From an uncultured Ruminococcus sp. (GTDB lineage: Bacteria; Bacillota; Clostridia; Oscillospirales; Ruminococcaceae), in the NCBI GenBank assembly GCA_947178575.1, contig CAMWYX010000011.1, positions 1-52,783 of the forward strand: DNA of 52,783 bases, in the 5' to 3' direction. Within the stretch, counting starts at the first letter, position 1; the number at the start of each line of letters is the position of its first letter. A program made the translations under genes and the position numbers. Positions 7,247 to 15,760 of this stretch are shown here, piece after piece. The notes beneath the pieces were generated by a model. It was not told the origin of the DNA and did not search any database. It saw nothing but the letters and a program-made list of their open reading frames with translations.

Positions 7247-9688
7247 ATGAATAAACTGGGAATTTTCAAAAAGACACTTGCAGCGATTCTTGCAGGAACA
7301 GCGGTTCTTGCATCTGTATCATGCGGAGAAAAGGGCGGAGACGAAAGCGGAAGCAATAACAGCAACAGCAACAGCGAAAACAGTTCAACAGCGTCACCGC
7401 AGTCCGCCGATAAGGTAATGGACAAATCATATCAGGCGGTTGACATCGGTCAGGCACCTCCGCTTAAATATATCAGCGGAATACAGACAATGGGCGACAC
7501 TGGAAAAGTTATCATGTACGGCAGTACAGATGACGGCAAAAGGGAAATATATATCACAGATACAACTTTCGAGGAATATAGTCCGGTAGAACTTAAACTC
7601 CCCGAAGCCGATAACATCGAGGCATATTACAGAATTGTAGTTGCAAAGGACGGCACAGCTTATGCTTTTGCAAATATTACGGATTACGGCGATTTTGAAC
7701 TTCCTGACTATGAAGACCCCGATTTTGATTTTGAAAACTTTGACTATGAAGCAATGGAAGAAGCCGCAGAACGCAGTTATAAGATATATACTATCAGTGC
7801 GGACGGCAAAGTCAGTGACGGAAATGATATAACCGGACTTGAGAAATATGAAGGTGAGGATTTTTATTTCGGCGAAGTTCTTGTAACGGGAAATAAACTT
7901 GTTCTCACTGTAGGAAGCAACAATTCCAGTGACAAGCATATAGTCATAAATCCTGACGGAACTCTCGGAGATGAAGTTGACTGCGGAGATGATTATTTCT
8001 ATCCGTCCGGAATGGACAGCGACGGAAATCTGGCATATATATCATATTCCGGAAGCGATACCATTCTGAAGAAAATAGATGCAGAAACTCTCAGCACAAG
8101 CCCCGACGAGATAAAGATTAAGGACGCAGAAATGAATTACCGTGCTATCTTTGCAGGAAGCGGAGATTATACGGTTTATCTTTCGGGTTCATCTTCACTT
8201 TATGGAATAAAGAAAGACGGAACTATAGACGAAATCATAAACTGGATAGATTCAGACCTTAACGGCGACTATATCGAAAGTTTAATTCCGACAGACAACG
8301 GTGAGTTTATCGCATATGAAAACAACTGGAACAGCAACAGCAACAAATTCTACCGCCTTACAAAGCGTGATGCCTCTGAAATGGCTAATACACAGATAAT
8401 CAGCATGATGGTGCAGTATGCAAATCAGGACCTTATGGACAGAGTAAACCAGTTCAACAAGACAAATTCCGGCTACAGAATAAAAGTCGAGGATTATCAG
8501 AAATATTACGAGTGGGACGACAATTCATTAACAAGTAAAAATAATCCGGAAAAACAGCTCAAGCAGGATATTGCAGCGGGCAAGAAATTTGATATTATCT
8601 GCATGAACAATTCATCTCTTGTTACGAATCTCGGCAAAAAGGGTGCACTTGTTGATTTGTATGAATATATCGACAAAGACGATTCACTCAGCAGGGAAGA
8701 TTTTATGCCGGCTATTTTCAATGCCGGAGAGGTTGACGGAAAGCTGGTATCGATTTCCTCATCGTTCAGTCTTGACACATACGCACTCAAGACAAAATAT
8801 TTTGATAAGGAAAACTGGACGGTTGACGATATTATTGAAACATACAACAATCTGCCCGACGGCATGAAACTTCTTTCATACGGCAACAGCAAACAAAGTG
8901 TATACGGTCTGTTTGCATACGGCGGAGGTACGGAATATATCGACTACGACAAAGGAACTTGTAACTTTGATTCTCCGGAATTTATAAAGATACTGGAGTT
9001 CTGCAACCGTTTTGACAACGACGGCGAGGGCGATGAAATCAACTGGGAGACAGCTACAAATGAGGAAATGGACAAATATTACAATGAACAGGAAGTTGCC
9101 TGCCGTAATGACAAGGCACTTCTCAGAAGTGTATATTTAAGCGATTTGCGTTCTTATGCACGTGCGATATACGGTGATTTCGGCGATGATATAACACTTG
9201 TAGGCTATCCCTCCGCAAACGGAGCAGGCGGTGCGGTTGCAAGTATGAGAATGAGCTATTCCATCATGTCGGATTCTCCGAATAAAGATGCGTGCTGGGA
9301 TTTCATCAGTGATTTCTTTGATGAGGAATATCAGACCAGTGATGATATGTATTATATTCCAGCCATAAAATCAGCCTTTGAGGTAAAACTCGATGAGACT
9401 ATGGAAAAGCCGTATTATATAAACAGCGAGGGTAAAAAAGAGACATACGACGACACATATTATATGGGCGGAGAGGAAATCAGTATTCCTCCGCTTACAA
9501 AGGAACAGCGTGACAAGCTGGAAAATTATATTCTCAACGGAAGCATGAGCAACTACTGCTATGATGATGAGATAAACACAATCATATCTGAACAGATAGA
9601 AGCATTCTTTTCAGGCGAAAAGACAGCTCAGGAAACTGCGGAACTGATTCAGAGCCGTGTATCTATCCTCGTAAGCGAACAGTCTTAA
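7247..9688 (+). CDS. Large binding lipoprotein: propeller-like N domain fused to a family-1 solute-binding domain
   Basis: An 813-aa surface lipoprotein. The signal peptide ends in a lipobox LASVSC (Cys about 26), then a Ser/Asn linker (about 32-55). Residues about 65-375 are made of repeated beta-rich blocks of the form 'xGxxY...DGxxxE', suggesting a beta-propeller. An acidic Asp/Glu/Phe/Tyr insert lies at about 146-177. Residues about 385-813 resemble extracellular solute-binding proteins of sugar ABC importers (MMVQYANQDLMDRVNQFN, FDIICMN, YGLFAYGGG, and a C-terminal DACWDFISDFF). Ordinary sugar-binding proteins have about 400-450 aa, so the N half is extra. Last gene of the operon; ATG with AGAGGAAA upstream. 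Confidence 0.8.
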   Translation: MNKLGIFKKTLAAILAGTAVLASVSCGEKGGDESGSNNSNSNSENSSTASPQSADKVMDKSYQAVDIGQAPPLKYISGIQTMGDTGKVIMYGSTDDGKREIYITDTTFEEYSPVELKLPEADNIEAYYRIVVAKDGTAYAFANITDYGDFELPDYEDPDFDFENFDYEAMEEAAERSYKIYTISADGKVSDGNDITGLEKYEGEDFYFGEVLVTGNKLVLTVGSNNSSDKHIVINPDGTLGDEVDCGDDYFYPSGMDSDGNLAYISYSGSDTILKKIDAETLSTSPDEIKIKDAEMNYRAIFAGSGDYTVYLSGSSSLYGIKKDGTIDEIINWIDSDLNGDYIESLIPTDNGEFIAYENNWNSNSNKFYRLTKRDASEMANTQIISMMVQYANQDLMDRVNQFNKTNSGYRIKVEDYQKYYEWDDNSLTSKNNPEKQLKQDIAAGKKFDIICMNNSSLVTNLGKKGALVDLYEYIDKDDSLSREDFMPAIFNAGEVDGKLVSISSSFSLDTYALKTKYFDKENWTVDDIIETYNNLPDGMKLLSYGNSKQSVYGLFAYGGGTEYIDYDKGTCNFDSPEFIKILEFCNRFDNDGEGDEINWETATNEEMDKYYNEQEVACRNDKALLRSVYLSDLRSYARAIYGDFGDDITLVGYPSANGAGGAVASMRMSYSIMSDSPNKDACWDFISDFFDEEYQTSDDMYYIPAIKSAFEVKLDETMEKPYYINSEGKKETYDDTYYMGGEEISIPPLTKEQRDKLENYILNGSMSNYCYDDEINTIISEQIEAFFSGEKTAQETAELIQSRVSILVSEQS

Positions 9689-9736
9689 TTAATTACGACA
9701 GCTACAAATTTTTATATACTCCACCTCCTTACTAAA

Positions 9737-9775
9737 AGGCGAACCTCTGTAGAAATACAGGGGTTCGTCTTTTTT
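9737..9775 (+). terminator. Terminator of the transporter operon
   Basis: A 15-bp stem (arms 9737-9751 and 9756-9770, GAAA loop) followed by six T, about 48 bases after the binding-protein stop. Confidence 0.9.
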
Positions 9776-9857
9776 ATAAAAAATAATCAGGATTCTGACA
9801 TTTTATTTGATATTATTTTTCACGAATAATGCCAATACTTATATATATAATAATAAA

Positions 9858-9878
9858 GCCGGAAATAGGATTTCCGGC
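9858..9878 (+). repeat. Inverted repeat just before spoIVB
   Basis: GCCGGAAAT and ATTTCCGGC (9-bp arms, 3-nt loop AGG) end about 7 bases before the ribosome site of spoIVB. It could be an RNA hairpin or a protein site. There is no T tract, so it is not a terminator. Confidence 0.55.
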
Positions 9879-9894
9879 AGAAAGGGGAAAGTCT

Positions 9895-11067
9895 GTGAAA
9901 AAAAATTTCATTAAAAAATCTGTAGCCGGTATCCTTTCGGCGATACTTCTGGGACTTTTCGGAGTTGCAGGATACTATTCGTCACATCTTCCGGACAGCG
10001 TAACTACAGAGACAGGAGCGGTACATTTCGGAGCATATCCGAAGCTGACCGCTGATTATATATCGGAGGATAAAGCGGCGGTTTCGCTTATGGGAGCTAT
10101 ACCGGTGAAAAGTGTTACAGTAAACTGCGAGGAAGCTCCGACGCTTATTGCAGGCGGAAATCCGTTCGGAATAAAACTTCTTATGGAGGGCGTTATGGTC
10201 ACGGGAGTTGGCGAGGTTGACGGAAAATCCAGTCCTGCCGAAGATGCCGGAATAATGCTCGGGGACGTAATAACTCATGCCGATGATACTCCGCTTTCAT
10301 CAAATACGGATTTACAGCGGATTATAAGCGAAAGCGGAGGAAAAGACATCGACCTTGATATAAACCGTTCCGGCGAGCATATGACAGCGGTATTAAAGCC
10401 GGTGTATTCGGAGAAAAGCGAGGCGTATAAAGGCGGAATGTGGGTTCGTGACAGCATAGCCGGTATAGGAACTATGACATTCATAGATACGGCTACAGGA
10501 CGTTTTGCAGGGCTGGGACACCCTGTGTGCGACAGTGACACAGGCGAGATGATACCGATTCAGAGCGGTGAAGCAGTTCCGGTTAAAATCACGGAGGCAA
10601 GAAAGGGAGAGCCAAGCCGTCCGGGCGAACTTCATGGACAGTTTTCGGGTTCTGACGTATACGGAACGCTTAACATGAATATCGGGTGCGGAGTTTTCGG
10701 AACTCTTACGGAAAAGGCATCGGAGAAATTCGCAGACAGCGGAACGGCTTACAAAATGGGCTATCGTCAGGATATACAGATAGGAAGCGCATATATTCTC
10801 TCTACAGTATCGGGCAAAAGTCCGAAAAAGTATGAGGTTCAGATAGAAGCGGTTGATTATAACAGCCGTGAGCTTTCCAAAAATATGATAATAAGAATTA
10901 CCGACGAGGAACTGATAAAATCCACAGGCGGAATAGTTCAGGGAATGAGCGGAAGCCCTATAATACAGAATGACCGGCTGATAGGAGCAGTAACTCATGT
11001 ATTCGTCGCCGACCCTACACGTGGCTACGGAGTTTTTGCGGAAAATATGTATAACAGTATGGAATAG
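9895..11067 (+). CDS. spoIVB: SpoIVB-type serine peptidase (family S55)
   Basis: A forespore signalling protease. In Bacillus it crosses into the intermembrane space and cleaves SpoIVFA, starting sigma-K activation in the mother cell. I chose the GTG at 9895 because AAAGGGGAAA lies 5-8 bases before it; the longer in-frame start at 9829 has no ribosome site. This gives 390 aa: N-terminal membrane segment (about 10-28), PDZ domain (about 85-165) and the S55 domain. The putative triad is H209 (LGHPVCD), D337 (ITDEEL) and S352 (GMSGSP). The D-S spacing of 15 equals that of B. subtilis SpoIVB. No vegetative promoter is obvious, as expected for a sporulation gene. Confidence 0.9.
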   Translation: MKKNFIKKSVAGILSAILLGLFGVAGYYSSHLPDSVTTETGAVHFGAYPKLTADYISEDKAAVSLMGAIPVKSVTVNCEEAPTLIAGGNPFGIKLLMEGVMVTGVGEVDGKSSPAEDAGIMLGDVITHADDTPLSSNTDLQRIISESGGKDIDLDINRSGEHMTAVLKPVYSEKSEAYKGGMWVRDSIAGIGTMTFIDTATGRFAGLGHPVCDSDTGEMIPIQSGEAVPVKITEARKGEPSRPGELHGQFSGSDVYGTLNMNIGCGVFGTLTEKASEKFADSGTAYKMGYRQDIQIGSAYILSTVSGKSPKKYEVQIEAVDYNSRELSKNMIIRITDEELIKSTGGIVQGMSGSPIIQNDRLIGAVTHVFVADPTRGYGVFAENMYNSME

Positions 11068-11093
11068 AAAATTATATCTGTTAAAAATCAGGA

Positions 11094-11142
11094 ATACAAA
11101 AAAATAAGGGCTGACACAGGAACAGAGTACCTGCATCAGCCC
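11094..11142 (-). terminator. Terminator after the HPr gene (also faces spoIVB)
   Basis: Arms GGGCTGA(C) and (A)TCAGCCC with ACAGG/CCTG inside (11108-11142), followed on the minus strand by TTATTTTTTT. It lies between two convergent genes and may stop both. Confidence 0.8.
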
Positions 11143-11173
11143 GATTAGCTGACATAGTGACAGTTTATAATTT

Positions 11174-11446
11174 TTATCTGTTTTCCTCGCTGAAACCGCT
11201 GTCAACGAGTTCAATAAGAGCGTCTACAGCCGCTCTTTCATCTGCGCCGTCAGCGATAATTTTAACATTAGTTCCGCCGACGATACCGAGGGAAAGGATT
11301 CCGAGGAGGCTCTTGGCGTTTACTCTGCGTTCTTCCTTCTCAATCCAGATTGAGGACTTGAATTCGTTAGCTTTCTGAATGAAGAAAGTAGCAGGTCTTG
11401 CGTGAAGACCAACCTGATTTTTTACCAATACTTCTCTGACAAACAT
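11174..11446 (-). CDS. HPr-family phosphocarrier protein
   Basis: A 90-aa HPr-like protein. H15 in GLHARPAT is the site phosphorylated by enzyme I, and S46 in NAKSLLGILSLG is the HPr-kinase site used in carbon catabolite control of Firmicutes. The start at 11446 (MFVREV) has AGGAGAG 6-8 bases upstream; a longer in-frame start at 11500 would add 18 residues not found in the family. It is a single gene with a consensus promoter and no PTS genes nearby. As many Ruminococcus have few PTS transporters, its main role may be regulatory; that is inference. I leave the symbol empty because ptsH and Crh-like paralogues cannot be separated by context. Confidence 0.88.
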   Translation of the reverse strand: MFVREVLVKNQVGLHARPATFFIQKANEFKSSIWIEKEERRVNAKSLLGILSLGIVGGTNVKIIADGADERAAVDALIELVDSGFSEENR

Positions 11447-11523
11447 ATACAACTCTCCTATCTCTGTAATTGCGTACCATAATAAATACGCTTCATGCAA
11501 ATATTTTTCAATTGCTGTAATAT

Positions 11524-11552
11524 ATTATACATTCATTTTTCAACATAGTCAA
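11524..11552 (-). promoter_or_regulatory. Promoter of the HPr gene
   Basis: Minus strand TTGACT (11552-11547), a 17-bp spacer and TATAAT (11529-11524). Confidence 0.8.
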
Positions 11553-11614
11553 CGGATTTTTGAGTTAAAAACGGGACTTTGACAAATTTTCTACATTTAA
11601 GTGCAATGAATAGA

Positions 11615-11635
11615 GAAAAACAAGGCTGACCTTGT
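11615..11635 (-). terminator. Terminator downstream of trmD
   Basis: Minus strand ACAAGG-TCAG-CCTTGT followed by a T run. It lies about 117 bases after the trmD stop, in the 305-bp AT-rich gap 11447-11751. Apart from this hairpin, the HPr promoter and a 12-bp palindrome (GTGAATATTCAC, 11634-11645), I see nothing in that gap. Confidence 0.65.
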
Positions 11636-11751
11636 GAATATTCACCACACCGTATATTAACAAATTATGAACAGAATATTAGTGAACTTCCATAATTTTT
11701 TTTAGAAAAATATGTAGAATATACCCAAATCAAAATTCAGGATAAACTATA

Positions 11752-12444
11752 CTAATTGGAGTTATATTTTTCATACAAATCGGGACGGCGTTCTTTTGTG
11801 AGTTCGAGACTTTGTTCGTGCCTCCATGTTTCGATATTCTTATGATGACCTGAAAGCAGGACAGCCGGAACGGATTCGCCTTCCCATACTTCCGGACGTG
11901 TATAATGCGGATATTCAAGAAGTCCGCTGTAAATGCTTTCGTCGGTGAAACATACTTCATCGGAAAGAACGCCGGGGCAGAGACGGGCAACGGCATCTGT
12001 AAGCACAAGAGCCGGAAGCTCTCCGCCGGTCAGGACGTAATCACCTACAGATATTTCTTCATCAACTATTTTGTCAATTATTCGCTGGTCTACGCCCTCA
12101 TAGTGACCGCATATAATGAGAATATTATCCATTTTTGCGAGTTCAGACACACGCTGTTCCGTGAGGATTTTTCCTTTCGGTGACATATATATTGTGTGCG
12201 GAACTGCTCCCAAATCGGCACATACGGCTTTATAGCAGTTATATATCGGTTCGCACTGCATAACCATTCCCATACCTCCGCCGTAAGGAGTATCATCTAC
12301 ACGGCGGTGTCTGTCCTGAGTGTATTCACGTATCTGACGGCATGAAACATCTATTTTTCCGGCTTTGCGAGCCCGTCCGACAATACTTTCGCCGAGGACG
12401 GATTCGCACATTTCCGGAAAGAGTGTTGCAATTTCTATCTTCAT
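11752..12444 (-). CDS. trmD: tRNA (guanine-37-N1)-methyltransferase
   Basis: SPOUT-class methyltransferase that makes m1G37 in tRNAs reading CNN codons and so prevents +1 frameshifts. The 230 aa are close to the usual 240. Family motifs are TLFPEM at the N terminus, DDTPYGGGMGMVM, CGHYEGVDQR and the knot region ISVGDYVLTGGELPALVL. The ending HHKNIETWRHEQSLELTKERRPDLYEKY is typical. It overlaps rimM by one base (TGATG). The pair rimM-trmD is a classic ribosome/tRNA maturation unit. rpsP, often found with them, is not here. Confidence 0.96.
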   Translation of the reverse strand: MKIEIATLFPEMCESVLGESIVGRARKAGKIDVSCRQIREYTQDRHRRVDDTPYGGGMGMVMQCEPIYNCYKAVCADLGAVPHTIYMSPKGKILTEQRVSELAKMDNILIICGHYEGVDQRIIDKIVDEEISVGDYVLTGGELPALVLTDAVARLCPGVLSDEVCFTDESIYSGLLEYPHYTRPEVWEGESVPAVLLSGHHKNIETWRHEQSLELTKERRPDLYEKYNSN

Positions 12445-12944
12445 CAGTCAAACAGTCCCTCCAGCGGTCGGATTATCATAATATTTTCGTCAATATCCGT
12501 AGATATAACAACATCGGGAATAGCAGGTACAAGATATTCCCTGTCTCCCTTGATAACATAGACATCATTTGCGCCGTTCTGGAGTACGTCGGTTATTTTT
12601 CCGTAGATGAATCCGTTATCAGCGTCTTTGACTTCAATTCCGATTAAATCCTGAATGAAGTAGGTATTTTCGTCAAGTTCGAGGTCATCACGGTGCATGA
12701 AAAGTATTTTATTGCGGAGTTTTTGGGCTTCCTCAATAGTATTCACGCCCTCTATTTTAGCGATTATCATATTTTTGAAAACACGGCTTTTTTCGATAAA
12801 TATTTCATCGTGATTCCTGCCGATAAAAAGCCGTTCAAATTCGCACAGCAGTTCGGGTGAATCGGTATAGGGCATTATTTTGACTTCTCCGCGTATGCCG
12901 TGAGTAGTGACTATTTTTCCTGCTTCCAGATATTCTTTTTTCAT
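12444..12944 (-). CDS. rimM: Ribosome maturation factor RimM
   Basis: A 166-aa 30S assembly factor with the N-terminal RimM domain (GKIVTTHGIRGEVKIMPYTDSPE) and a C-terminal PRC-barrel (DLIGIEVKDADNGFIYGKITDVLQNGANDVYVI, ending VPAIPDVV). It helps fold the 16S 3' domain by binding S19. The ATG overlaps the stop of the upstream hydrolase gene (ATGA), and AGGAGG for this start lies inside that gene, so translation is coupled. Followed by trmD. Confidence 0.95.
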   Translation of the reverse strand: MKKEYLEAGKIVTTHGIRGEVKIMPYTDSPELLCEFERLFIGRNHDEIFIEKSRVFKNMIIAKIEGVNTIEEAQKLRNKILFMHRDDLELDENTYFIQDLIGIEVKDADNGFIYGKITDVLQNGANDVYVIKGDREYLVPAIPDVVISTDIDENIMIIRPLEGLFD

Positions 12945-13495
12945 TTAATTAACCTCCTGAAACAAACATCAAGATTAAGAGTTGCACCCGAATGCTTGCC
13001 GTTTGGAACAAGAATATAATGTCTTTTGCCTATAAGCTGAATTGTAAAATCATGGTAATCTATAACTTCGTCCTGACCGCCGATTATTGCATATATATCT
13101 CCATATATATTTGTGAATTTTCCGAATAGTCCGATAAATTCTTTTATATTTTTTTCATAGCCAAGTTCAGGAAGTGTTACAAATGGCAAAAGACATGGAT
13201 TTACAAGTATAGTCGGATAATTGCATTTTTCTTTTTTCTGAAGATATGAATTATGCCTTACAGCTTTGAATTCTACTGAAAGAAGCAAAGCAAAGAATCC
13301 GCCTAAACTCGTTCCGACAATATAGTCGGGCTTGCTTTCGGTGAATATTTTTCTGAGATTATCAAGTATCTTTTCAGGATTTTCCGCATCATAGTCAATC
13401 TGCGGTGAAATCACGTCAAATCCCATTTCTTTCAACACGAGACAGGCGGAATTTTCCGCACTTCCCTTATAGCCATGAATATTTAAAATTTTCAT
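12941..13495 (-). CDS. YqiA/YcfP-like alpha/beta-hydrolase
   Basis: A 184-aa small hydrolase of the YqiA/UPF0227 type. It begins with LNIHGYKGS (oxyanion HG). The nucleophile elbow is GTSLGG, and a likely acid (GGQDEVID) and a C-terminal His (NGKHSG) complete a triad. Relatives are esterases with unclear natural substrates. It is the first gene of a coupled unit with rimM and trmD, which says nothing certain about function. There is no signal peptide, so it is cytoplasmic. Confidence 0.75.
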   Translation of the reverse strand: MKILNIHGYKGSAENSACLVLKEMGFDVISPQIDYDAENPEKILDNLRKIFTESKPDYIVGTSLGGFFALLLSVEFKAVRHNSYLQKKEKCNYPTILVNPCLLPFVTLPELGYEKNIKEFIGLFGKFTNIYGDIYAIIGGQDEVIDYHDFTIQLIGKRHYILVPNGKHSGATLNLDVCFRRLIK

Positions 13496-13519
13496 GGTAA
13501 TCCCCCTATTTTTTACTGT

Positions 13520-14125
13520 TTACTTTGTCATAACGTGCTTGCAGTATGTTGACTTTCCGCATTTCGGACATCTGAGCTTTCTTTTGGTAGGAGTATGAGT
13601 ACTCATGATATATGCTCCAAATTCGGGAACAAAACGGTGATGGCACTCCTTACATTCAAATGCACCGGCTTCTCTGTCAAGAATACAGGCTATAATAATA
13701 CCGCCTGCCATTACTGCAGCAGCAGTTGCGATAAGCAGAACTCTTATCCATACAGCCATTTCAAATGTACCTGCTGCTACAATCAGAGCAATAGCCGGCG
13801 TAATTGTCAGTACTAATATCATTGCTGACAGAATAATTTTCTTTTTGCTTTCCTGTGCTTCATTTACTAAATTCATCATATTCTCCTCCGCCTTTTTGAT
13901 ATAATTTTCTTGTGGGATTTTTTCGCCTGTGAGCAGTTCGTTTACATTTATTCCGAGTGCTTCACATAACGGAAGCATAAGTGAAACTTCCGGCATACCC
14001 TTGCCCGTCTCCCATTTGGAGACTGTTTTGTTGCTGATAAACAGTAATTCAGCAAGCTGTGACTGGGTCATGCCTTTTTCCTTACGCATTTCTGCAATGA
14101 ATTTTCCTGTTTTAATCTGGTTCAT
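13520..14125 (-). CDS. XRE-family regulator with membrane and zinc-ribbon domains
   Basis: A 201-aa protein. An N-terminal helix-turn-helix (residues 1-60; MTQSQLAELLFISNKTVSKWE) is followed by a linker helix, two membrane segments (about 96-116 and 124-144) and a C-terminal zinc ribbon (CKEC about 154-157 and CPKC about 184-187). Such membrane-tied XRE proteins may sense envelope conditions. I chose ATG 14125, as AGGAGG stands 9 bases upstream; the ATG six bases earlier is only 3 bases from it. It has its own promoter at 14150-14177, preceded by a large inverted repeat that may be its operator. Targets are unknown. Confidence 0.8.
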   Translation of the reverse strand: MNQIKTGKFIAEMRKEKGMTQSQLAELLFISNKTVSKWETGKGMPEVSLMLPLCEALGINVNELLTGEKIPQENYIKKAEENMMNLVNEAQESKKKIILSAMILVLTITPAIALIVAAGTFEMAVWIRVLLIATAAAVMAGGIIIACILDREAGAFECKECHHRFVPEFGAYIMSTHTPTKRKLRCPKCGKSTYCKHVMTK

Positions 14126-14149
14126 TTTCATTGCCCTCCTTTCGTGATA

Positions 14150-14177
14150 ATTATACCACAAGGACGGAAAAAGTAAA
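14150..14177 (-). promoter_or_regulatory. Promoter of the XRE gene
   Basis: Minus strand TTTACT (14177-14172), a 16-bp spacer and TATAAT (14155-14150). Confidence 0.65.
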
Positions 14178-14178
14178 C

Positions 14179-14225
14179 CCATGAACCGTAGAACAACGCA
14201 AAACAGCCGTTTCTACGGTTCGTGG
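14179..14225. repeat. 15-bp inverted repeat between purB and the XRE gene
   Basis: Arms 14179-14193 (CCATGAACCGTAGAA) and 14211-14225, with one wobble and a 17-nt spacer. The core AACCGTAGAA/TTCTACGGTT is exact. It abuts the XRE -35 and also lies 26 bases after the purB stop. It could be an operator or a terminator with a poor T tract. Confidence 0.7.
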
Positions 14226-14250
14226 ATTTGATGAAAACGTGTGTTTTCCG

Positions 14251-15690
14251 TTAATTTTTCATCTCAAAGTTTTCGCCGAGAATATCTCTGTTTGCTTCCA
14301 GAATCGGATTGATATATTCTGAAAGATATTCGTCAACCTGTTCGGAGCTTCTTCCGGTGTAATTTTCGGGTTTGAGAACGGAATCGAGTTCCTCTTTTGT
14401 AATCATGAACATGGGGTCATTGACAATAAGTTCACAGAGATTATTTTCCCTGCCGTACTGTTTTACTTCCATAGCGGCGGTCATGGAGTATTCACGGATT
14501 CTTTCGTGGAGTTCCTGACGGTCTCCGCCTTTCTTTACAGCGTCCATCATGATATTTTCGGTAGCCATAAACGGGAGTTCAGCCATTACACGACGGCGGA
14601 TTATTTCCGGATAAACAACCATTCCGTCGGTTACGTTCATCATTATATTGAGAATCGCATCAACTCCGAGGAAAGCCTCTGCAACGGAAATTCTCTTGTT
14701 TGCACTGTCATCGAGTGTACGCTCAAACCACTGAGTACCTGCCGTGAATGCCGGATTAAGGCTGTCAATCATGACATAACGTGCAAGGGAAGTTATACGC
14801 TCACATCTCATGGGATTGCGCTTGTATGCCATAGCTGATGAGCCAATCTGACTTTTTTCACGGGGTTCTTCCATTTCCTTGAAGCTCTGGAGAATACGCA
14901 TATCATTTGAAAATTTACTGCATGACTGAGCAATACCGCTTAAAACAGAAAGCACCTGAGAATCCATTTTTCTTGAATATGTCTGACCGGAAACCGGAAC
15001 AACACTGTCAAATCCCATTTCATTAGCAATCATTTTTTCGAGTTCCTTGATTTTTGCGGTGTCGCCGTCAAAGAGTTCCATAAATGAAGCCTGAGTGCCT
15101 GTAGTACCCTTTGAGCCGAGAAGTTTAAGGGAATCTATTCTGTGCTCCAAATCCTCAAAATCCATGAGAAGTTCGTTGAGCCACAGAGTTGCCCTTTTTC
15201 CTACTGTTGTAAGCTGTGCCGGCTGGAGATGCGTATATGCAAGGCACGGCATATTTTTATATTCACCGGCGAATTTTGCGAGATTGTTCATGACGTTTAT
15301 GAGTTTACGGCGGATTATTCTGAGTGCATCACGCATGATTATAACATCTGTGTTGTCGCCGACATAGCACGAAGTAGCACCGAGGTGAATGATTCCGGCG
15401 GAATCAGGACATACTTTGCCGTAGGTATAAACGTGAGCCATAACATCATGGCGAACCTGTTTTTCACGTTCAGCGGCGGTATCGTAATCGATGTCATTGA
15501 TATGTGATTCGAGTTCTTTCACCTGTTCTTCGGTGACATTGAGACCAAGTTTCATTTCGGCACGTGCAAGAGCAACCCAGAGTTTCCGCCATGTTGTGAA
15601 TTTCTTATCGGCGGAAAATACATACTGCATTTCTTCGCTGGCATAGCGTGTGCAGAAAGGTGATTCATAGCTGTTTATATTATTGTTCAT
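14251..15690 (-). CDS. purB: Adenylosuccinate lyase
   Basis: Catalyses two steps of purine synthesis: SAICAR to AICAR plus fumarate, and adenylosuccinate to AMP plus fumarate. The start ATG at 15690 (MNNNINSYESPFCTRYAS) has AAAGGAGAAA upstream; the open frame reaches further (to 15777) but without a ribosome site. This gives 479 aa. The fumarase/aspartase signature is GSSAMAYKRNP (a variant of SSxMPxKxNP), and H-L-G-A-T-S gives the N-terminal catalytic region. It follows guaB on the same strand, so both branches from IMP sit together. Confidence 0.95.
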   Translation of the reverse strand: MNNNINSYESPFCTRYASEEMQYVFSADKKFTTWRKLWVALARAEMKLGLNVTEEQVKELESHINDIDYDTAAEREKQVRHDVMAHVYTYGKVCPDSAGIIHLGATSCYVGDNTDVIIMRDALRIIRRKLINVMNNLAKFAGEYKNMPCLAYTHLQPAQLTTVGKRATLWLNELLMDFEDLEHRIDSLKLLGSKGTTGTQASFMELFDGDTAKIKELEKMIANEMGFDSVVPVSGQTYSRKMDSQVLSVLSGIAQSCSKFSNDMRILQSFKEMEEPREKSQIGSSAMAYKRNPMRCERITSLARYVMIDSLNPAFTAGTQWFERTLDDSANKRISVAEAFLGVDAILNIMMNVTDGMVVYPEIIRRRVMAELPFMATENIMMDAVKKGGDRQELHERIREYSMTAAMEVKQYGRENNLCELIVNDPMFMITKEELDSVLKPENYTGRSSEQVDEYLSEYINPILEANRDILGENFEMKN

Positions 15691-15760
15691 ATTCTTTTTT
15701 CTCCTTTGGATTCCGAAAAATAATAAAATAAAAAATATATTAAAAATCTGTAATGACAAC

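Noticed and set aside
9721..9730. CCACCTCCTT, like the 3' end of 16S rRNA
   Set aside because: An anti-SD-like stretch in the 3' untranslated region. On the minus strand it reads as a strong SD, but no start codon with a usable frame follows. Probably chance.
10393..11214. 273-aa minus-strand frame opposite spoIVB
   Set aside because: spoIVB has full catalytic motifs and a ribosome site; the opposite frame has none and is Cys/Tyr/Ser-rich in the usual shadow pattern.
11634..11645. GTGAATATTCAC palindrome downstream of trmD
   Set aside because: A perfect 12-mer, but it lies in an AT-rich gap away from any promoter; no support for a function.
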